Of a stretch of 64,000 nt of DNA, positions 35,724 to 44,180 are shown piece after piece. The number at the start of each line of letters is the position of its first letter. Positions within the stretch are counted from its first letter, which is position 1. This DNA is from an uncultured Saprospiraceae bacterium (GTDB lineage: Bacteria > Bacteroidota > Bacteroidia > Chitinophagales > Saprospiraceae), in contig CALJOK010000011.1 in assembly GCA_937981555.1 (NCBI GenBank), positions 1-64,000 of the forward strand, written 5' to 3'. The notes beneath the pieces are model-generated. The model ran no database searches. It was not told the DNA's origin and saw only the letters and a list, made by a program, of their open reading frames with translations. A program made the position numbers and the translations under genes.

Positions 35724-35766
35724 AAAAAAGCTCACTAGACTTTAATTGGTTTAGTGGGCTTTTTTT
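35724..35766 (+). terminator. Terminator after typA
   Basis: Arms AAAAAAGCTCACTA and TAGTGGGCTTTTTT pair, with one G-U, around a 14-nt loop, and a T-run follows. Confidence 0.85.
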
Positions 35767-35791
35767 ATATTTGAATAAATAAGTTTTTAGT

Positions 35792-36334
35792 ATGAATAAG
35801 TTCTTAAAATATTTTATCATTTTTTGTTTAGTTGCACTTGGTGCCTTTATTTTCTATGTGCAATTAAAGGAAGCAGAAAATAAACAACCGACTGTTTATA
35901 TTGATAATTATTCAGGGAGTACCGTTAAGATTTTTCGGAAAGATGAGATTTGGGTGGAATTAGAAAATGAATCTTCTTTGGTGAAAAAAGATTTAAAACA
36001 AGGGACTCATATTTTATTTATCCAAAACTTGGAACGTAATTCCCTTGATACTTTTCGCATGAATATTAGAAAAGAAAATAATTATGTGCTAAATCTTTTT
36101 GGAAAAATGACTTACTATGAAGGCAAGGTAACCTATCAAACTAAACTTGGAAAAGGAAATAATGAAACTTTCGAAGAACGAGAGATTATCAAATCTTTTT
36201 TCCAAACTAGAGCTGATTTTATTCTAGAAAGACCACCCAATACCATCGAAGAATGGTCAAAAAATCCACCTTATAAATGGGCTAATGCAAAAATGAATAA
36301 AAAATACTTGAGAAGAAAAAACCAAATTTGGTGA
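35792..36334 (+). CDS. Hypothetical single-pass membrane protein
   Basis: I do not recognise a family. The 180-residue protein has an N-terminal membrane helix (about 6-25, YFIIFCLVALGAFIFYV) and a periplasmic beta-rich region in which VYIDNYSGSTVKIF resembles the strand pattern of small carboxypeptidase-regulatory-like domains. The C-terminal 50 residues are basic with WSKNPPYKW and a KKYLRRKNQIW end. It follows the typA terminator by 26 bp and is not clearly linked to any neighbour. Confidence 0.6.
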   Translation: MNKFLKYFIIFCLVALGAFIFYVQLKEAENKQPTVYIDNYSGSTVKIFRKDEIWVELENESSLVKKDLKQGTHILFIQNLERNSLDTFRMNIRKENNYVLNLFGKMTYYEGKVTYQTKLGKGNNETFEEREIIKSFFQTRADFILERPPNTIEEWSKNPPYKWANAKMNKKYLRRKNQIW

Positions 36335-36355
36335 GATAATTCCTCATTTTAAAAT

Positions 36356-36389
36356 AAAAAAATCCAAGTGCATCGCACTTGGATTTTTT
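36356..36389. terminator. Bidirectional terminator between convergent hypothetical genes
   Basis: Arms AAAAAATCCAAGTGC and GCACTTGGATTTTTT are perfect around the 3-nt loop ATC, giving a T-run on either strand. Confidence 0.9.
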
Positions 36390-36415
36390 ATTTATAGTCA
36401 ATAACTCAAAAACTG

Positions 36416-36706
36416 TTAAGCATAAACTTGTGTATTCAGCCCTTGCTTTTTCCCATCCAAAAGAACAAGAACTTTGATTACTTCCTCTTCTTCTTTTTTA
36501 GAAAAAACGCCAGAATTAATCGTTCGTGTTCCGCCAGTTGAATCACTTAATGGAAGCATTTCGATTATCATGATTCGCATAAAACCATCTTCAGAAAAAG
36601 TAGTTTCTCCAACAGAAATAAAATACCCTTCAGGAATATCTGTAACTGTAATATCTACTTCGAAGTCCTCTTTATTAAGTTGAGTGATTGTTTGAGAAAT
36701 TATCAT
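36416..36706 (-). CDS. Small hypothetical protein
   Basis: No family recognised. The 96-residue protein has no signal or membrane segment and appears beta-rich, with EVDITVTDIPEGYFISVGE and an acidic stretch KKEEEEVIKVLVLLDG near the end. It starts 9 bp after the thioesterase gene on the same strand and is probably cotranscribed with it. Confidence 0.55.
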   Translation of the reverse strand: MIISQTITQLNKEDFEVDITVTDIPEGYFISVGETTFSEDGFMRIMIIEMLPLSDSTGGTRTINSGVFSKKEEEEVIKVLVLLDGKKQGLNTQVYA

Positions 36707-36715
36707 TTTTATTTT

Positions 36716-37123
36716 TTATGCTATCATCTCTTTGAGTGAATCAATTCTTTCTGCTGGAATCGGAATTGCTTTTCTATTTATTTTATCAAATAAAACCCCT
36801 ACTACATCCATCGAAGAAACCACTTCCTTGGTCAATCCATTAAACATATCATGTCGCATAATCAAAGCTTTATTGGAAAAACTAACTAAACTACTTTCCA
36901 CATATAATAAATCATCCTCAAAAACTTCCTGTAAATATTTAATCGTTTGTTCTACTACGACAAAGCCAATTTCTTTGGACATCATCTTGGAAGTACCCAT
37001 TTCCAAACTCAAATTACGACCTGCGTTTTCAAATTTGTTGATATAGTACATTACGTTCATATGACCATTAGAATCACATTCCCAAGTCATGACTGCACCT
37101 TTGTAGGTCAAGAATTTTTTCAT
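36716..37123 (-). CDS. Hotdog-fold acyl-CoA thioesterase
   Basis: The 135-residue protein shows the 4-hydroxybenzoyl-CoA thioesterase pattern: TWECDSNGHMNVMYYINKFENA with the Asp of the family's D-x-N-GHxNN-x-Y motif, a central strand VVVEQTIKYLQEV and a closing MRHDMFNG. Family members hydrolyse acyl-CoA thioesters in the cytoplasm. It precedes a small hypothetical gene and follows a nitronate-monooxygenase-like gene by 57 bp in a run of leftward genes with acyl-CoA and quinone chemistry. Confidence 0.85.
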   Translation of the reverse strand: MKKFLTYKGAVMTWECDSNGHMNVMYYINKFENAGRNLSLEMGTSKMMSKEIGFVVVEQTIKYLQEVFEDDLLYVESSLVSFSNKALIMRHDMFNGLTKEVVSSMDVVGVLFDKINRKAIPIPAERIDSLKEMIA

Positions 37124-37180
37124 AAATTTTACGGATTACTTATGTGATTTCTCGAAAGCTAAAACTTCAGAGTTTAAATT

Positions 37181-38149
37181 TTAACCGTATTTTTCTAATA
37201 ATTTATGTTGCGCTTCAATAGCGTCTCTAAATTCTGCCTTCATCCGAGCAACCAATTCTGCCAATGGCAAAACATCTTTAATCGTTGTTACCCCCTGCCC
37301 TGCTGACCAAATAGTTTTCCAAGCTTTGGCCTCGTCCACTTTAAGTTCCTCCCCAAAATCTACCTTAGCTTTATGCGCCCAAAGCTCTTCTGTAATTCCC
37401 ATCGACTCAAGGCTTGCTTGTAAAAAGTTAGCAGAAACTCCTGAAACAGCAGCGGTATAAACGATGTCACTCGCACCACTATCAATTATCATTTGTTGAT
37501 ATTTTTCATCCGCAAGGCTTTCTTCAACATTAATAAATCGAGTTCCTAAATAAGCCAAATCTGCACCCATTTGCATTGCTGAAGCAACATCTCTTCCTGT
37601 ACTCATACATCCCGAAAGCAAAATCGTTTTGTCATAAAAACTTTTGATATCAGCAACTAATGACATTGGATTAATTGTTCCTGCATGTCCACCTGCTCCA
37701 GCAGCTACCAAGATCAAACCATCTACACCTGCGGCAGCAGCTTTGATCGCATGACGCTTTTTAATGACATCATGAAAAACTAATCCACCATAATCATGAA
37801 CCGCATCTACCAAAGTAGAAACCGCTCCGAGCGAAGTAATGATTAATGGCACTTTATGCTTAGCACACATTTCCAAATCTGCTTGTAATCTTGGATTTGT
37901 ATTGTGAACAATTAAGTTTACACCATATGGTGCAGCAGTTTTTCCAGTCTCTTTTTCCCAATCAGCTAATTCAGTTTTGATTTGAATTAACCATTCTTCG
38001 AAGCCTTCAGTCGTTCGTTGATTCAATGCAGGAAACGTCCCTACAATCCCAGCTTTACAACATTCGATAACTAATCTTGGTCCTGAAATTAAAAACATTG
38101 GCGCAGCTACAACTGGCAAATTTAAAGTATCTATAAATGGTGCTTTCAT
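37181..38149 (-). CDS. Nitronate monooxygenase family flavoprotein
   Basis: The 322-residue protein is an FMN TIM barrel with PVVAAPMFLISGPRLV at the start, the active-site region GVDGLILVAAGAGGHAG with the catalytic-type His, LLSGCMSTGRDVASAMQMGADLAYLGTRF for phosphate binding (motif core GADLAYLGTRF). Such enzymes oxidise alkyl nitronates such as propionate-3-nitronate. The upstream 43 bp are strikingly like the leader of the quinone oxidoreductase gene further upstream. Confidence 0.9.
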   Translation of the reverse strand: MKAPFIDTLNLPVVAAPMFLISGPRLVIECCKAGIVGTFPALNQRTTEGFEEWLIQIKTELADWEKETGKTAAPYGVNLIVHNTNPRLQADLEMCAKHKVPLIITSLGAVSTLVDAVHDYGGLVFHDVIKKRHAIKAAAAGVDGLILVAAGAGGHAGTINPMSLVADIKSFYDKTILLSGCMSTGRDVASAMQMGADLAYLGTRFINVEESLADEKYQQMIIDSGASDIVYTAAVSGVSANFLQASLESMGITEELWAHKAKVDFGEELKVDEAKAWKTIWSAGQGVTTIKDVLPLAELVARMKAEFRDAIEAQHKLLEKYG

Positions 38150-38192
38150 ATTTTTTCCCTGTTCTCTTTAGGAGAATGTGATGGGTATTTTT
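38150..38192 (-). promoter_or_regulatory. Shared leader element, copy 1
   Basis: Directly ahead of the start codon, 32 of 43 bases match the element ahead of the quinone oxidoreductase gene (41369-41411). In mRNA sense it has a conserved TACCCAT, then TTCTC-CTAAA-GAGAA, then a GGGA Shine-Dalgarno-like tract. The dyad arms differ from copy 2 in a compensating manner (T-A here, C-G there). Confidence 0.6.
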
Positions 38193-38278
38193 ATTTTTTA
38201 AAATTTATTTTTTATCAAAAGAAAATATTCGGAGTTTAAATAAACTCTAAATATTTCACCCCCTTTAGTTGGCGGGAT

Positions 38279-39361
38279 TTATATTTTTACAATATTCCCC
38301 TTGCTCGGATCAACCTTTCCCTGCAACATCTCATGGTACAATTTAGATAACGATTCAAAATCATTTAGGTAAACTAAATCCATCCATTGAGATGCTTCTT
38401 GCGTAAATTCAGCACCTGCAACAGCAATTTCTTTATTTGCTTTTTCTACTCCCCATTCTTTAAATAATTGTTGAGCAAAAGCTGGAGCGAAGAAAAATTT
38501 AGATCTTGGCAATGTTTTAAATTCTTTCTCTGATGTCCAATCAGTTAAACCAATTAGGGAAGAAAATTTTAATTTTTCTCCTAAATGATCATTGATTCGA
38601 AATAGTAATTTTGAATTCCCAGCCATGTCAACAACCGTTGAATCTTTTTGATTTAAATTTTTTTCCAAATCATCGTAAGTGATTACTTCGTCATAGTAAC
38701 CTGTGTTTTTGACAAACTCAACATTCCTTGGTGAAGTCAAACCAACTATCTTTTTCCCATCTTCCTCTTGATTCTTTTTCAACATAAAAGCTAACCCCAT
38801 CGCAGTTTTTGAAGAAGCACTTGTGATGATTATTTGTTCTGCTTCAAAGAATTTCCCAGTTTTTAAAAACTGATAATTTAAAAATGAGGTGGTAAATAAT
38901 GGTCGAATAATTGGAGCATAATCTTCCATTTCTTGATTGTAAGAAATGTCAGCTTTTGTATTGCTGTAATTATTATAAATTGGTGCAAGGTCTGCTCGGT
39001 GTGCTGAACCATCTGTAATTCCAAATGGGGAACATTTTCCAACTTGAATTTTTAGAAAATTTCCCATTGGAAAATATCCGTAAAATCGCTCACCAACTGT
39101 AACTCCTTCATGCTTCGATTCAATTACGTCAGCATATCCCCAAACAGGTACAATTCCATAAGGTTCTTCCGTTGGGAAAAATTGCCAATAACCAATTTTA
39201 TGACCTACTACCGCGTAGGTGATATTGTTAGTGGTCATGGCATATTTATCAATTTTAAATAACACTTCTCCATCTTGTATCTCAGGAGTTTCAGATTCTG
39301 AAATCTTGGTATTATTTAATTCTGTTTTGTGGACGAGGAAATTTTTATTGGTTTTAGACAT
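38279..39361 (-). CDS. DUF2855 family protein, MDR/quinone-oxidoreductase-like
   Basis: The 360-residue protein matches DUF2855, a divergent branch of the medium-chain dehydrogenase fold. Visible landmarks are KIDKYAMTTNNITYAVVG, EEPYGIVPVWGYADV, the SSKTAMGLAFML nucleotide-binding helix and LTSPRNVEFVKNTGYYD. Reactions of the family are not established; NAD(P)-dependent reduction of an enone is plausible. It begins a unit with a gene for a small membrane protein upstream by 8 bp. Confidence 0.85.
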   Translation of the reverse strand: MSKTNKNFLVHKTELNNTKISESETPEIQDGEVLFKIDKYAMTTNNITYAVVGHKIGYWQFFPTEEPYGIVPVWGYADVIESKHEGVTVGERFYGYFPMGNFLKIQVGKCSPFGITDGSAHRADLAPIYNNYSNTKADISYNQEMEDYAPIIRPLFTTSFLNYQFLKTGKFFEAEQIIITSASSKTAMGLAFMLKKNQEEDGKKIVGLTSPRNVEFVKNTGYYDEVITYDDLEKNLNQKDSTVVDMAGNSKLLFRINDHLGEKLKFSSLIGLTDWTSEKEFKTLPRSKFFFAPAFAQQLFKEWGVEKANKEIAVAGAEFTQEASQWMDLVYLNDFESLSKLYHEMLQGKVDPSKGNIVKI

Positions 39362-39369
39362 CTAATTAA

Positions 39370-39828
39370 TTATTTCAATTCGTTTTTAAATTCAACATTT
39401 TTGGATAAATGATTGATAACTGCTTCCAGTAAACCATCATCCAAAAGTTGCTTAGTAGAAAATTTATTTTCCTTTCCTTTTATACTGAAACTTAATATTT
39501 CTTCAATTTGTAAAGACTTAAAAATACTATAGCCTCCAATCAACATTAAAAAAAATGGACTAACTACTTCTAGAATTTGAATCTGCCCATTCCCGTCTGA
39601 TTGGAAAAAACTCATTACTCCTTTTCCCATAAAAACTCCAAACACAAAAAATGAAAGTCCAAAAATTAATAACACTAACCAATTTTTAATGGCCTTCCCT
39701 TTTTTCAAAACTACTTGATCGATTTCATCAAAGGAGAAAGAATCATATTCAAATCTGTTTCGCAGTAGATGCAAATCCGACTCACTCAATCCAAAATATT
39801 CATCTTGAAATAAATATTTATTTTTCAT
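39370..39828 (-). CDS. Hypothetical two-helix membrane protein
   Basis: No family recognised. The 152-residue protein has a soluble N-terminus (about 1-48), two membrane helices (about 50-72 and 88-106) and a short soluble tail. It lies 6 bp after a MaoC gene and 8 bp before the DUF2855 gene on the same strand, so the three are one operon. A link to acyl-CoA metabolism is positional only. Confidence 0.6.
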   Translation of the reverse strand: MKNKYLFQDEYFGLSESDLHLLRNRFEYDSFSFDEIDQVVLKKGKAIKNWLVLLIFGLSFFVFGVFMGKGVMSFFQSDGNGQIQILEVVSPFFLMLIGGYSIFKSLQIEEILSFSIKGKENKFSTKQLLDDGLLEAVINHLSKNVEFKNELK

Positions 39829-39834
39829 TTCAAC

Positions 39835-40299
39835 CTACTCAAAAAGTAAACTAATAAATTCTCCAACACATGCTGGCTTTTCTACCCCTTCAATTTCTAC
39901 AGAACAACCCCAAAATATCTTACAGCCATTCTCACCATAAGCTTCCACCTTATTTATTTTTCCGTTCAATCGCAAACGGCTTCCAGCTGGAACAGGATGC
40001 GGAAATCGAACATTATTCAATCCATAATTCACCCCCATTTGCCCACTTTTAATCGTAACTGCTTCTTCCAACATTTTTGACAAAAGAGAAACTGACATAA
40101 ACCCGTGAGCGATTGGAGCTTTGAAAGGCGACTCTTTTTTTGCTCTTTCGACATCAACATGAATCCATTGATAATCTAAAGTTGCATCGGCAAAAGCATT
40201 GATCATTTCTTGAGTGACAGGAATCCATTCCCCTTGAGGAAGCGCATTCCCTTCCATCTTCACGAGTGCTTCGATATTTTCTATTTCTAATTTTGGCAT
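39835..40299 (-). CDS. MaoC-like (R)-specific enoyl-CoA hydratase
   Basis: The 154-residue protein has the MaoC hydratase motif with catalytic Asp and His in ATLDYQWIHVD and the AHGFMSVSLLSKM helix; the NNVRFPHPVPAGSRLRL strand is also typical. It hydrates trans-2-enoyl-CoA to (R)-3-hydroxyacyl-CoA. It heads a three-gene unit with a small membrane protein and a DUF2855 reductase, which fits fatty-acid or polyketide-like acyl turnover. Confidence 0.92.
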   Translation of the reverse strand: MPKLEIENIEALVKMEGNALPQGEWIPVTQEMINAFADATLDYQWIHVDVERAKKESPFKAPIAHGFMSVSLLSKMLEEAVTIKSGQMGVNYGLNNVRFPHPVPAGSRLRLNGKINKVEAYGENGCKIFWGCSVEIEGVEKPACVGEFISLLFE

Positions 40300-40321
40300 T
40301 TCTTTTTGTTTTTCAAAGTAT

Positions 40322-40379
40322 AGGCGAATTCATTCGCCTTGAGTTTAGGTTATTCTATTTGAGGCGAATGAATTCGCCT
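40322..40379. repeat. REPIN-like pair of inverted palindromes
   Basis: AGGCGAAT-TC-ATTCGCCT (40322-40339) and AGGCGAAT-GA-ATTCGCCT (40362-40379) are each palindromic and are exact reverse complements of one another, separated by 22 bp. The unit can fold as two small hairpins or one long one. It lies between two leftward genes, where no T-run follows, so a repeat-element origin is more likely than simple termination. Confidence 0.75.
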
Positions 40380-40393
40380 TTACTGGATCGTGA

Positions 40394-41368
40394 CTAATTA
40401 CTAATCACAATTTTCCCACGCACTTTTCGATTCATCATTTCTTCTAAGGCTAGTGTTGCATCTTGCAATGGGTAAACTGCATGGATATGTGGTTTTAATT
40501 TTCCTTGAGCATACCATTGCATTAATTCCATGGTATTTTGGATATTCTTATTGGGAAATTTCATTGCAAAACTTCCCCAAAAAACACCTACGATTTGACA
40601 TCCTTTTAGTAATGGTAAATTCAATGGAATTTTTGGAATATCTCCTGCTGCAAAACCAACCACTAAAAATCGTCCTTCCCATGCCATACCTCGAAGCGCT
40701 GGCTCTGAATAATTTCCGCCAACTGGATCATAAACTACGTCAACTCCTTTACCTTCAGTCAAGGCTTTGATTTGTGCTTTTAAATCTTCCTTTGTATAAT
40801 TGATTGTTTCGTCTGCACCATACTCTTTGCACAGTTCTAACTTTTCATCAGTCGAAGCTGCTGCAATAACTTTTGCTCCCATCAATTTCCCTAACTCTAC
40901 TGCTGCCAATCCTACTCCACCTGAAGCACCTAACACTAAAAGTGTTTCTCCTTCTTTTAATCGAGCTCGATCTTTTAAGGCATGATAGGACGTTCCATAA
41001 GCCATCATAAATGAAGCGGCAATTGGAAAATTCATGTTAGGTGGTTTTGGGAAAACTGCTTTTCCATCCATCACTATTTCTTCTGCAAATCCTCCATGTG
41101 CAGCAAAACCAAAAACTTCATCACCTACTTTTAAATGTTTGATTTTTTCACCAACGGCTTTTACAACACCTGCAATATCACTTCCTGGAGTGAAAGGTAA
41201 TTCAGGTTTGAATTGATATAATCCTTGAACTATTAGGGTGTCAGGAAAATTAACGCCACATGCTTTTACTTCAACCAATACTTCTTTTTCCTTTGGTTGA
41301 CGACTTTCCACATCTTTGTAAACTAAAGTAGATGGATGTCCAAATTTTTCACAGACTATTGCTTTCAT
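40394..41368 (-). CDS. NADPH:quinone oxidoreductase-like enzyme (MDR family)
   Basis: I use the ATG giving MKAIVCEKFG, 324 residues; an in-frame ATG six codons upstream falls in the shared leader element. The enzyme shows GVNFPDTLIVQG, the cofactor loop LGASGGVGLAAVELGKLMGA (core GASGGVGLAA), and VDVVYDPVGGNYSEPALR. It lacks zinc-binding Cys residues, as expected for zeta-crystallin-type quinone reductases that act in the cytoplasm. The 3' neighbour is a REPIN-like repeat. Confidence 0.9.
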   Translation of the reverse strand: MKAIVCEKFGHPSTLVYKDVESRQPKEKEVLVEVKACGVNFPDTLIVQGLYQFKPELPFTPGSDIAGVVKAVGEKIKHLKVGDEVFGFAAHGGFAEEIVMDGKAVFPKPPNMNFPIAASFMMAYGTSYHALKDRARLKEGETLLVLGASGGVGLAAVELGKLMGAKVIAAASTDEKLELCKEYGADETINYTKEDLKAQIKALTEGKGVDVVYDPVGGNYSEPALRGMAWEGRFLVVGFAAGDIPKIPLNLPLLKGCQIVGVFWGSFAMKFPNKNIQNTMELMQWYAQGKLKPHIHAVYPLQDATLALEEMMNRKVRGKIVISN

Positions 41369-41411
41369 ATATTGTCCCAGTTCCATTTACGGGAACATTA
41401 ATGGGTAGTTT
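41369..41411 (-). promoter_or_regulatory. Shared leader element, copy 2
   Basis: This segment matches the leader at 38150-38192 in 32 of 43 bases at the same distance from the start codon. In mRNA sense it reads TACCCAT, then GTTCC-CGTAAAT-GGAAC, then a GGGA tract before ATG. A TTG 19 bp upstream of TACCCAT could be a -33 element, in which case TACCCAT would be an atypical -7 box and the dyad would lie near the transcript start. Confidence 0.6.
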
Positions 41412-41446
41412 TGTTTTTAAAAAAGTCAACTTCATCAGAAAAAAAA

Positions 41447-41481
41447 GAACTATTTAGGTTTTATTATAACCTAAATAGTTC
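41447..41481 (-). terminator. Terminator of the NADP-dependent reductase gene
   Basis: Fourteen-base perfect arms GAACTATTTAGGTT and AACCTAAATAGTTC flank a 7-nt loop; on the minus strand eight Ts follow. Confidence 0.9.
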
Positions 41482-41488
41482 CTCCTTT

Positions 41489-42505
41489 TTAAGCTACAGG
41501 AGTTTCCTCTAATACTTTTAACACCAATTTACCTTTCTTATCTCCAGTAAATAGTCGTTCAAAAGTACTGTGGAAATTTTCGATACCATCATAGATATCT
41601 TCTTTACTTTTCAATTTCCCTTGTGCCAACCACATTCCCATATCTTGAGCTGCCTCTTTATACTTCGCAGCATAATCAAGCACCACCATTCCTTGCATCG
41701 TTCCTCTATTTACCAAAAGTGATAAATAATTACTTGGGCCTTTGATTGCTGTCGTATTATTATATTGAGAAATTGCTCCGCAAATTACGATACGTGCATG
41801 CATTCGAATTCTTGCCAAAGCAGCATCTAAAATTTCTCCTCCTACATTATCAAAATAAACATCAATTCCTTTTGGACAATGTTCTTTGATACCTGCATGA
41901 ACACTTTCATTTTTATAATCAATCGCTCCGTCGAATCCTAATTCATCTACAACGTATTTACATTTTTCAGGACCACCTGCAATTCCAATTACTCGACAAC
42001 CTTTGATTTTAGCAATTTGTCCTACGACACTTCCTACTGCTCCAGCAGCACCAGAAACTAAAACTACATCACCTTCTTTAATCTTTCCAACTTCTAAAAT
42101 CCCAAAATATGCTGTCATCCCTGGCATTCCTAAAGTACCAATGTACATTGGCATTGGTGCTAAGTTCGTATCAACTGCATAATATCCTGCTCCGCTTGTC
42201 ACATTATATTGTTGCACTCCTCCCCAACCAGTTAAAACGTCTCCAACTTTATACGTTGGATGATTATTTACCTTTACAACTTCTCCAATTGAACCTGCTC
42301 GCATCACTTCACCAATCCCTACTGGAGGTAGATAAGATTTAACATCACGCATCCATCCTCGCATTGCTGGATCTAAAGAGATATAATGGTTTTTGATTAA
42401 AACCTCACCATCTTGCAATTCAGGAATTGGATTACTTTCCAAATTCCAAGTATCTGCATCAGGCATTCCTTCTGGACGTTTAACTAATTTTAATTGCTTA
42501 TTCAT
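41489..42505 (-). CDS. NADP-dependent oxidoreductase of the leukotriene B4 dehydrogenase/CurA type
   Basis: The 338-residue protein has the family opening RPEGMPDADTWNLE, the conserved YISLDPAMRGWM, the cofactor loop VSGAAGAVGSVVGQIAKIKG and DVYFDNVGGEILDAAL. These enzymes reduce the double bond of alpha,beta-unsaturated ketones and aldehydes. It is 42 bp downstream of the enoyl-CoA hydratase gene on the same strand and likely cotranscribed, with a strong terminator after it. Confidence 0.93.
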   Translation of the reverse strand: MNKQLKLVKRPEGMPDADTWNLESNPIPELQDGEVLIKNHYISLDPAMRGWMRDVKSYLPPVGIGEVMRAGSIGEVVKVNNHPTYKVGDVLTGWGGVQQYNVTSGAGYYAVDTNLAPMPMYIGTLGMPGMTAYFGILEVGKIKEGDVVLVSGAAGAVGSVVGQIAKIKGCRVIGIAGGPEKCKYVVDELGFDGAIDYKNESVHAGIKEHCPKGIDVYFDNVGGEILDAALARIRMHARIVICGAISQYNNTTAIKGPSNYLSLLVNRGTMQGMVVLDYAAKYKEAAQDMGMWLAQGKLKSKEDIYDGIENFHSTFERLFTGDKKGKLVLKVLEETPVA

Positions 42506-42547
42506 AATTGATTTTTTTTAAATATTTAAGATTGACTTTATTGTATT

Positions 42548-43321
42548 CTATTTAGCTTTTTTCGCAGCAAGCATTGCTTTAAACATTTGCATTTTCATTC
42601 TCACTTCTGGACTCCACCACACTTTTAATGCTTCTGCTAATTCTTCTTCACTTTGTTCTTTTAACTTTTCTAACCACTCACCACGCAATTTTGTTTTTGT
42701 ATTTAACCAAATATTTCTATCTGCTTGTAAGTAGTGTTTCATTCTTGACTCAGCCTTTGGCAAAACCTCTTCCATAGGAACAACTTCATCAACTAATCTT
42801 GCTTCCAATGCTTCTTTGGTATTTAATAATTTACCTTCCAAAATATACCGGTACGCCAAACTCTTTCCTAACCAAAAAGAATACGCTTCAATCAAATTCG
42901 TGGTAATTTGAACATTCACCGCTACCTCATTTAAACCGATTCCGTATTTCTCTCCCTCTGCCATTATTCGATAATCTGCTGCAATTGCTATTACTGTTCC
43001 TCCTGCTGGAGAATGTCCGGTGATCGCACAGATAAATGGTTTGGTGAATTTCGCTAACTCAACATACATCAAGCCAAAAGCTATAAAAAACTCTCGTATT
43101 CTTGCTTCATCGTAATCATATAATTCTATCAAATCTAAGCCTGCTGAAAAAACGCCTGTTCGTCCAGTCAAAATAACTCCACTCACGGAATCATCTTCTT
43201 GCATCGACTTAAAAGTGCTTCTGATTTCGTTGACCATTTGGAAGTTAACCGCGTTAACTTTAGCCCGATTCATTGTGATGATGGCATACTCACCTTTCTT
43301 TTCTATCTCTAAATAATCCAT
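42548..43321 (-). CDS. Enoyl-CoA hydratase/isomerase family protein
   Basis: The 257-residue crotonase-fold protein has the oxyanion-hole regions FSAGLDLIELYDYD and ITGHSPAGGTVIAIAADYR. The hydratase Glu pair is not evident; at the position of the first catalytic Glu lies GIGLNEVAVN, with Glu displaced, more like delta3-delta2-enoyl-CoA isomerases. It therefore probably shifts double bonds during beta-oxidation. It is the first gene of a two-gene unit with the downstream reductase. Confidence 0.88.
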   Translation of the reverse strand: MDYLEIEKKGEYAIITMNRAKVNAVNFQMVNEIRSTFKSMQEDDSVSGVILTGRTGVFSAGLDLIELYDYDEARIREFFIAFGLMYVELAKFTKPFICAITGHSPAGGTVIAIAADYRIMAEGEKYGIGLNEVAVNVQITTNLIEAYSFWLGKSLAYRYILEGKLLNTKEALEARLVDEVVPMEEVLPKAESRMKHYLQADRNIWLNTKTKLRGEWLEKLKEQSEEELAEALKVWWSPEVRMKMQMFKAMLAAKKAK

Positions 43322-43502
43322 TTTTTTTATTTTGGCTTAAATGTAGCTAATAAATTGAGCGGCATGATATAACGAGTTTAATATTCTTGATGGACTTAAT
43401 TTAGTAAACTAGTTAAAAAAGCTCAACCGTTTTTTAGGAATTGTAAATTGCTTTTACTACAATGCAAAAGTCGCCAATACAAAAGGTAGCAAAAAATAAT
43501 TT

Positions 43503-44114
43503 ATGTCTGAAATGATTTTTAAATATATAGAAAAAGGGATTTCGATTGAAGATGATGACTTTGATGAAATTTATCCAGATGAGATTCGGCCGATGGCTTT
43601 CACTCATTTTACACCTGTGGAAATGGCAATCAAAGCAGCAAAATTTTTAGTTCAAAAAACTGGAATGCGAGTTTTGGATATTGGTTCTGGGGCAGGTAAA
43701 TTTTGTATGATCGGTTCAGTTTGCACAGATGGGCATTTTACTGGAGTGGAACAAAGGGATAATTTACATGAAATGGCGGAAGAGATTTTCGAAAAATATA
43801 AATTGAAAAATATAGATTTTATCAATTCAAATATTACTCAAATTGATTTTAGTGATTACGATGCATTTTATTTTTTCAATCCATTTTATGAAAATATTAT
43901 TCAGTTTGAAAAAATAGATGACTTGGTTGATGTGGAAACTGATTTGTATGATGAGTATTCTAATTATGTTAAAAACCAATTAGATAAGATGCCTTTGGGA
44001 ACTCGTCTCGTAACTTTTTTTAGTGCGTATGATGAAGTGCCTGAGAGTTACAAATTGATTTCAAAAGATGATCGACAGAAAATTTCTATGTGGGAAAAAT
44101 CCACACTTCCGTAA
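43503..44114 (+). CDS. Class I SAM-dependent methyltransferase
   Basis: The 203-residue protein has the Rossmann methyltransferase motif I VLDIGSGAGKFCMIG (about 58-72), motif II VEQRDNL and the motif-IV-like DYDAFYFFNPFYEN. The last motif, FFNPFYE, resembles the NPPF/Y loop of N-methyltransferases, but the Asn context is not exact, so the substrate cannot be given. It is transcribed alone toward the giant surface-protein gene. Confidence 0.8.
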   Translation: MSEMIFKYIEKGISIEDDDFDEIYPDEIRPMAFTHFTPVEMAIKAAKFLVQKTGMRVLDIGSGAGKFCMIGSVCTDGHFTGVEQRDNLHEMAEEIFEKYKLKNIDFINSNITQIDFSDYDAFYFFNPFYENIIQFEKIDDLVDVETDLYDEYSNYVKNQLDKMPLGTRLVTFFSAYDEVPESYKLISKDDRQKISMWEKSTLP

Positions 44115-44173
44115 AACGACTCTCCGAGTCGTTAACAAGCAAATGTGTTAACGACTCGGAGAATCGTTTTACG
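44110..44173. terminator. Large hairpin terminator overlapping a stop codon
   Basis: Outer arms CGTAAAACGA and TCGTTTTACG and inner arms TCTCCGAGTCGTTAACA and TGTTAACGACTCGGAGA form a nearly perfect 28-bp stem around an 8-nt loop. The TAA stop of the methyltransferase lies within the left arm. It separates convergent genes and may serve both. Confidence 0.8.
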
Positions 44174-44180
44174 TAGTAAA

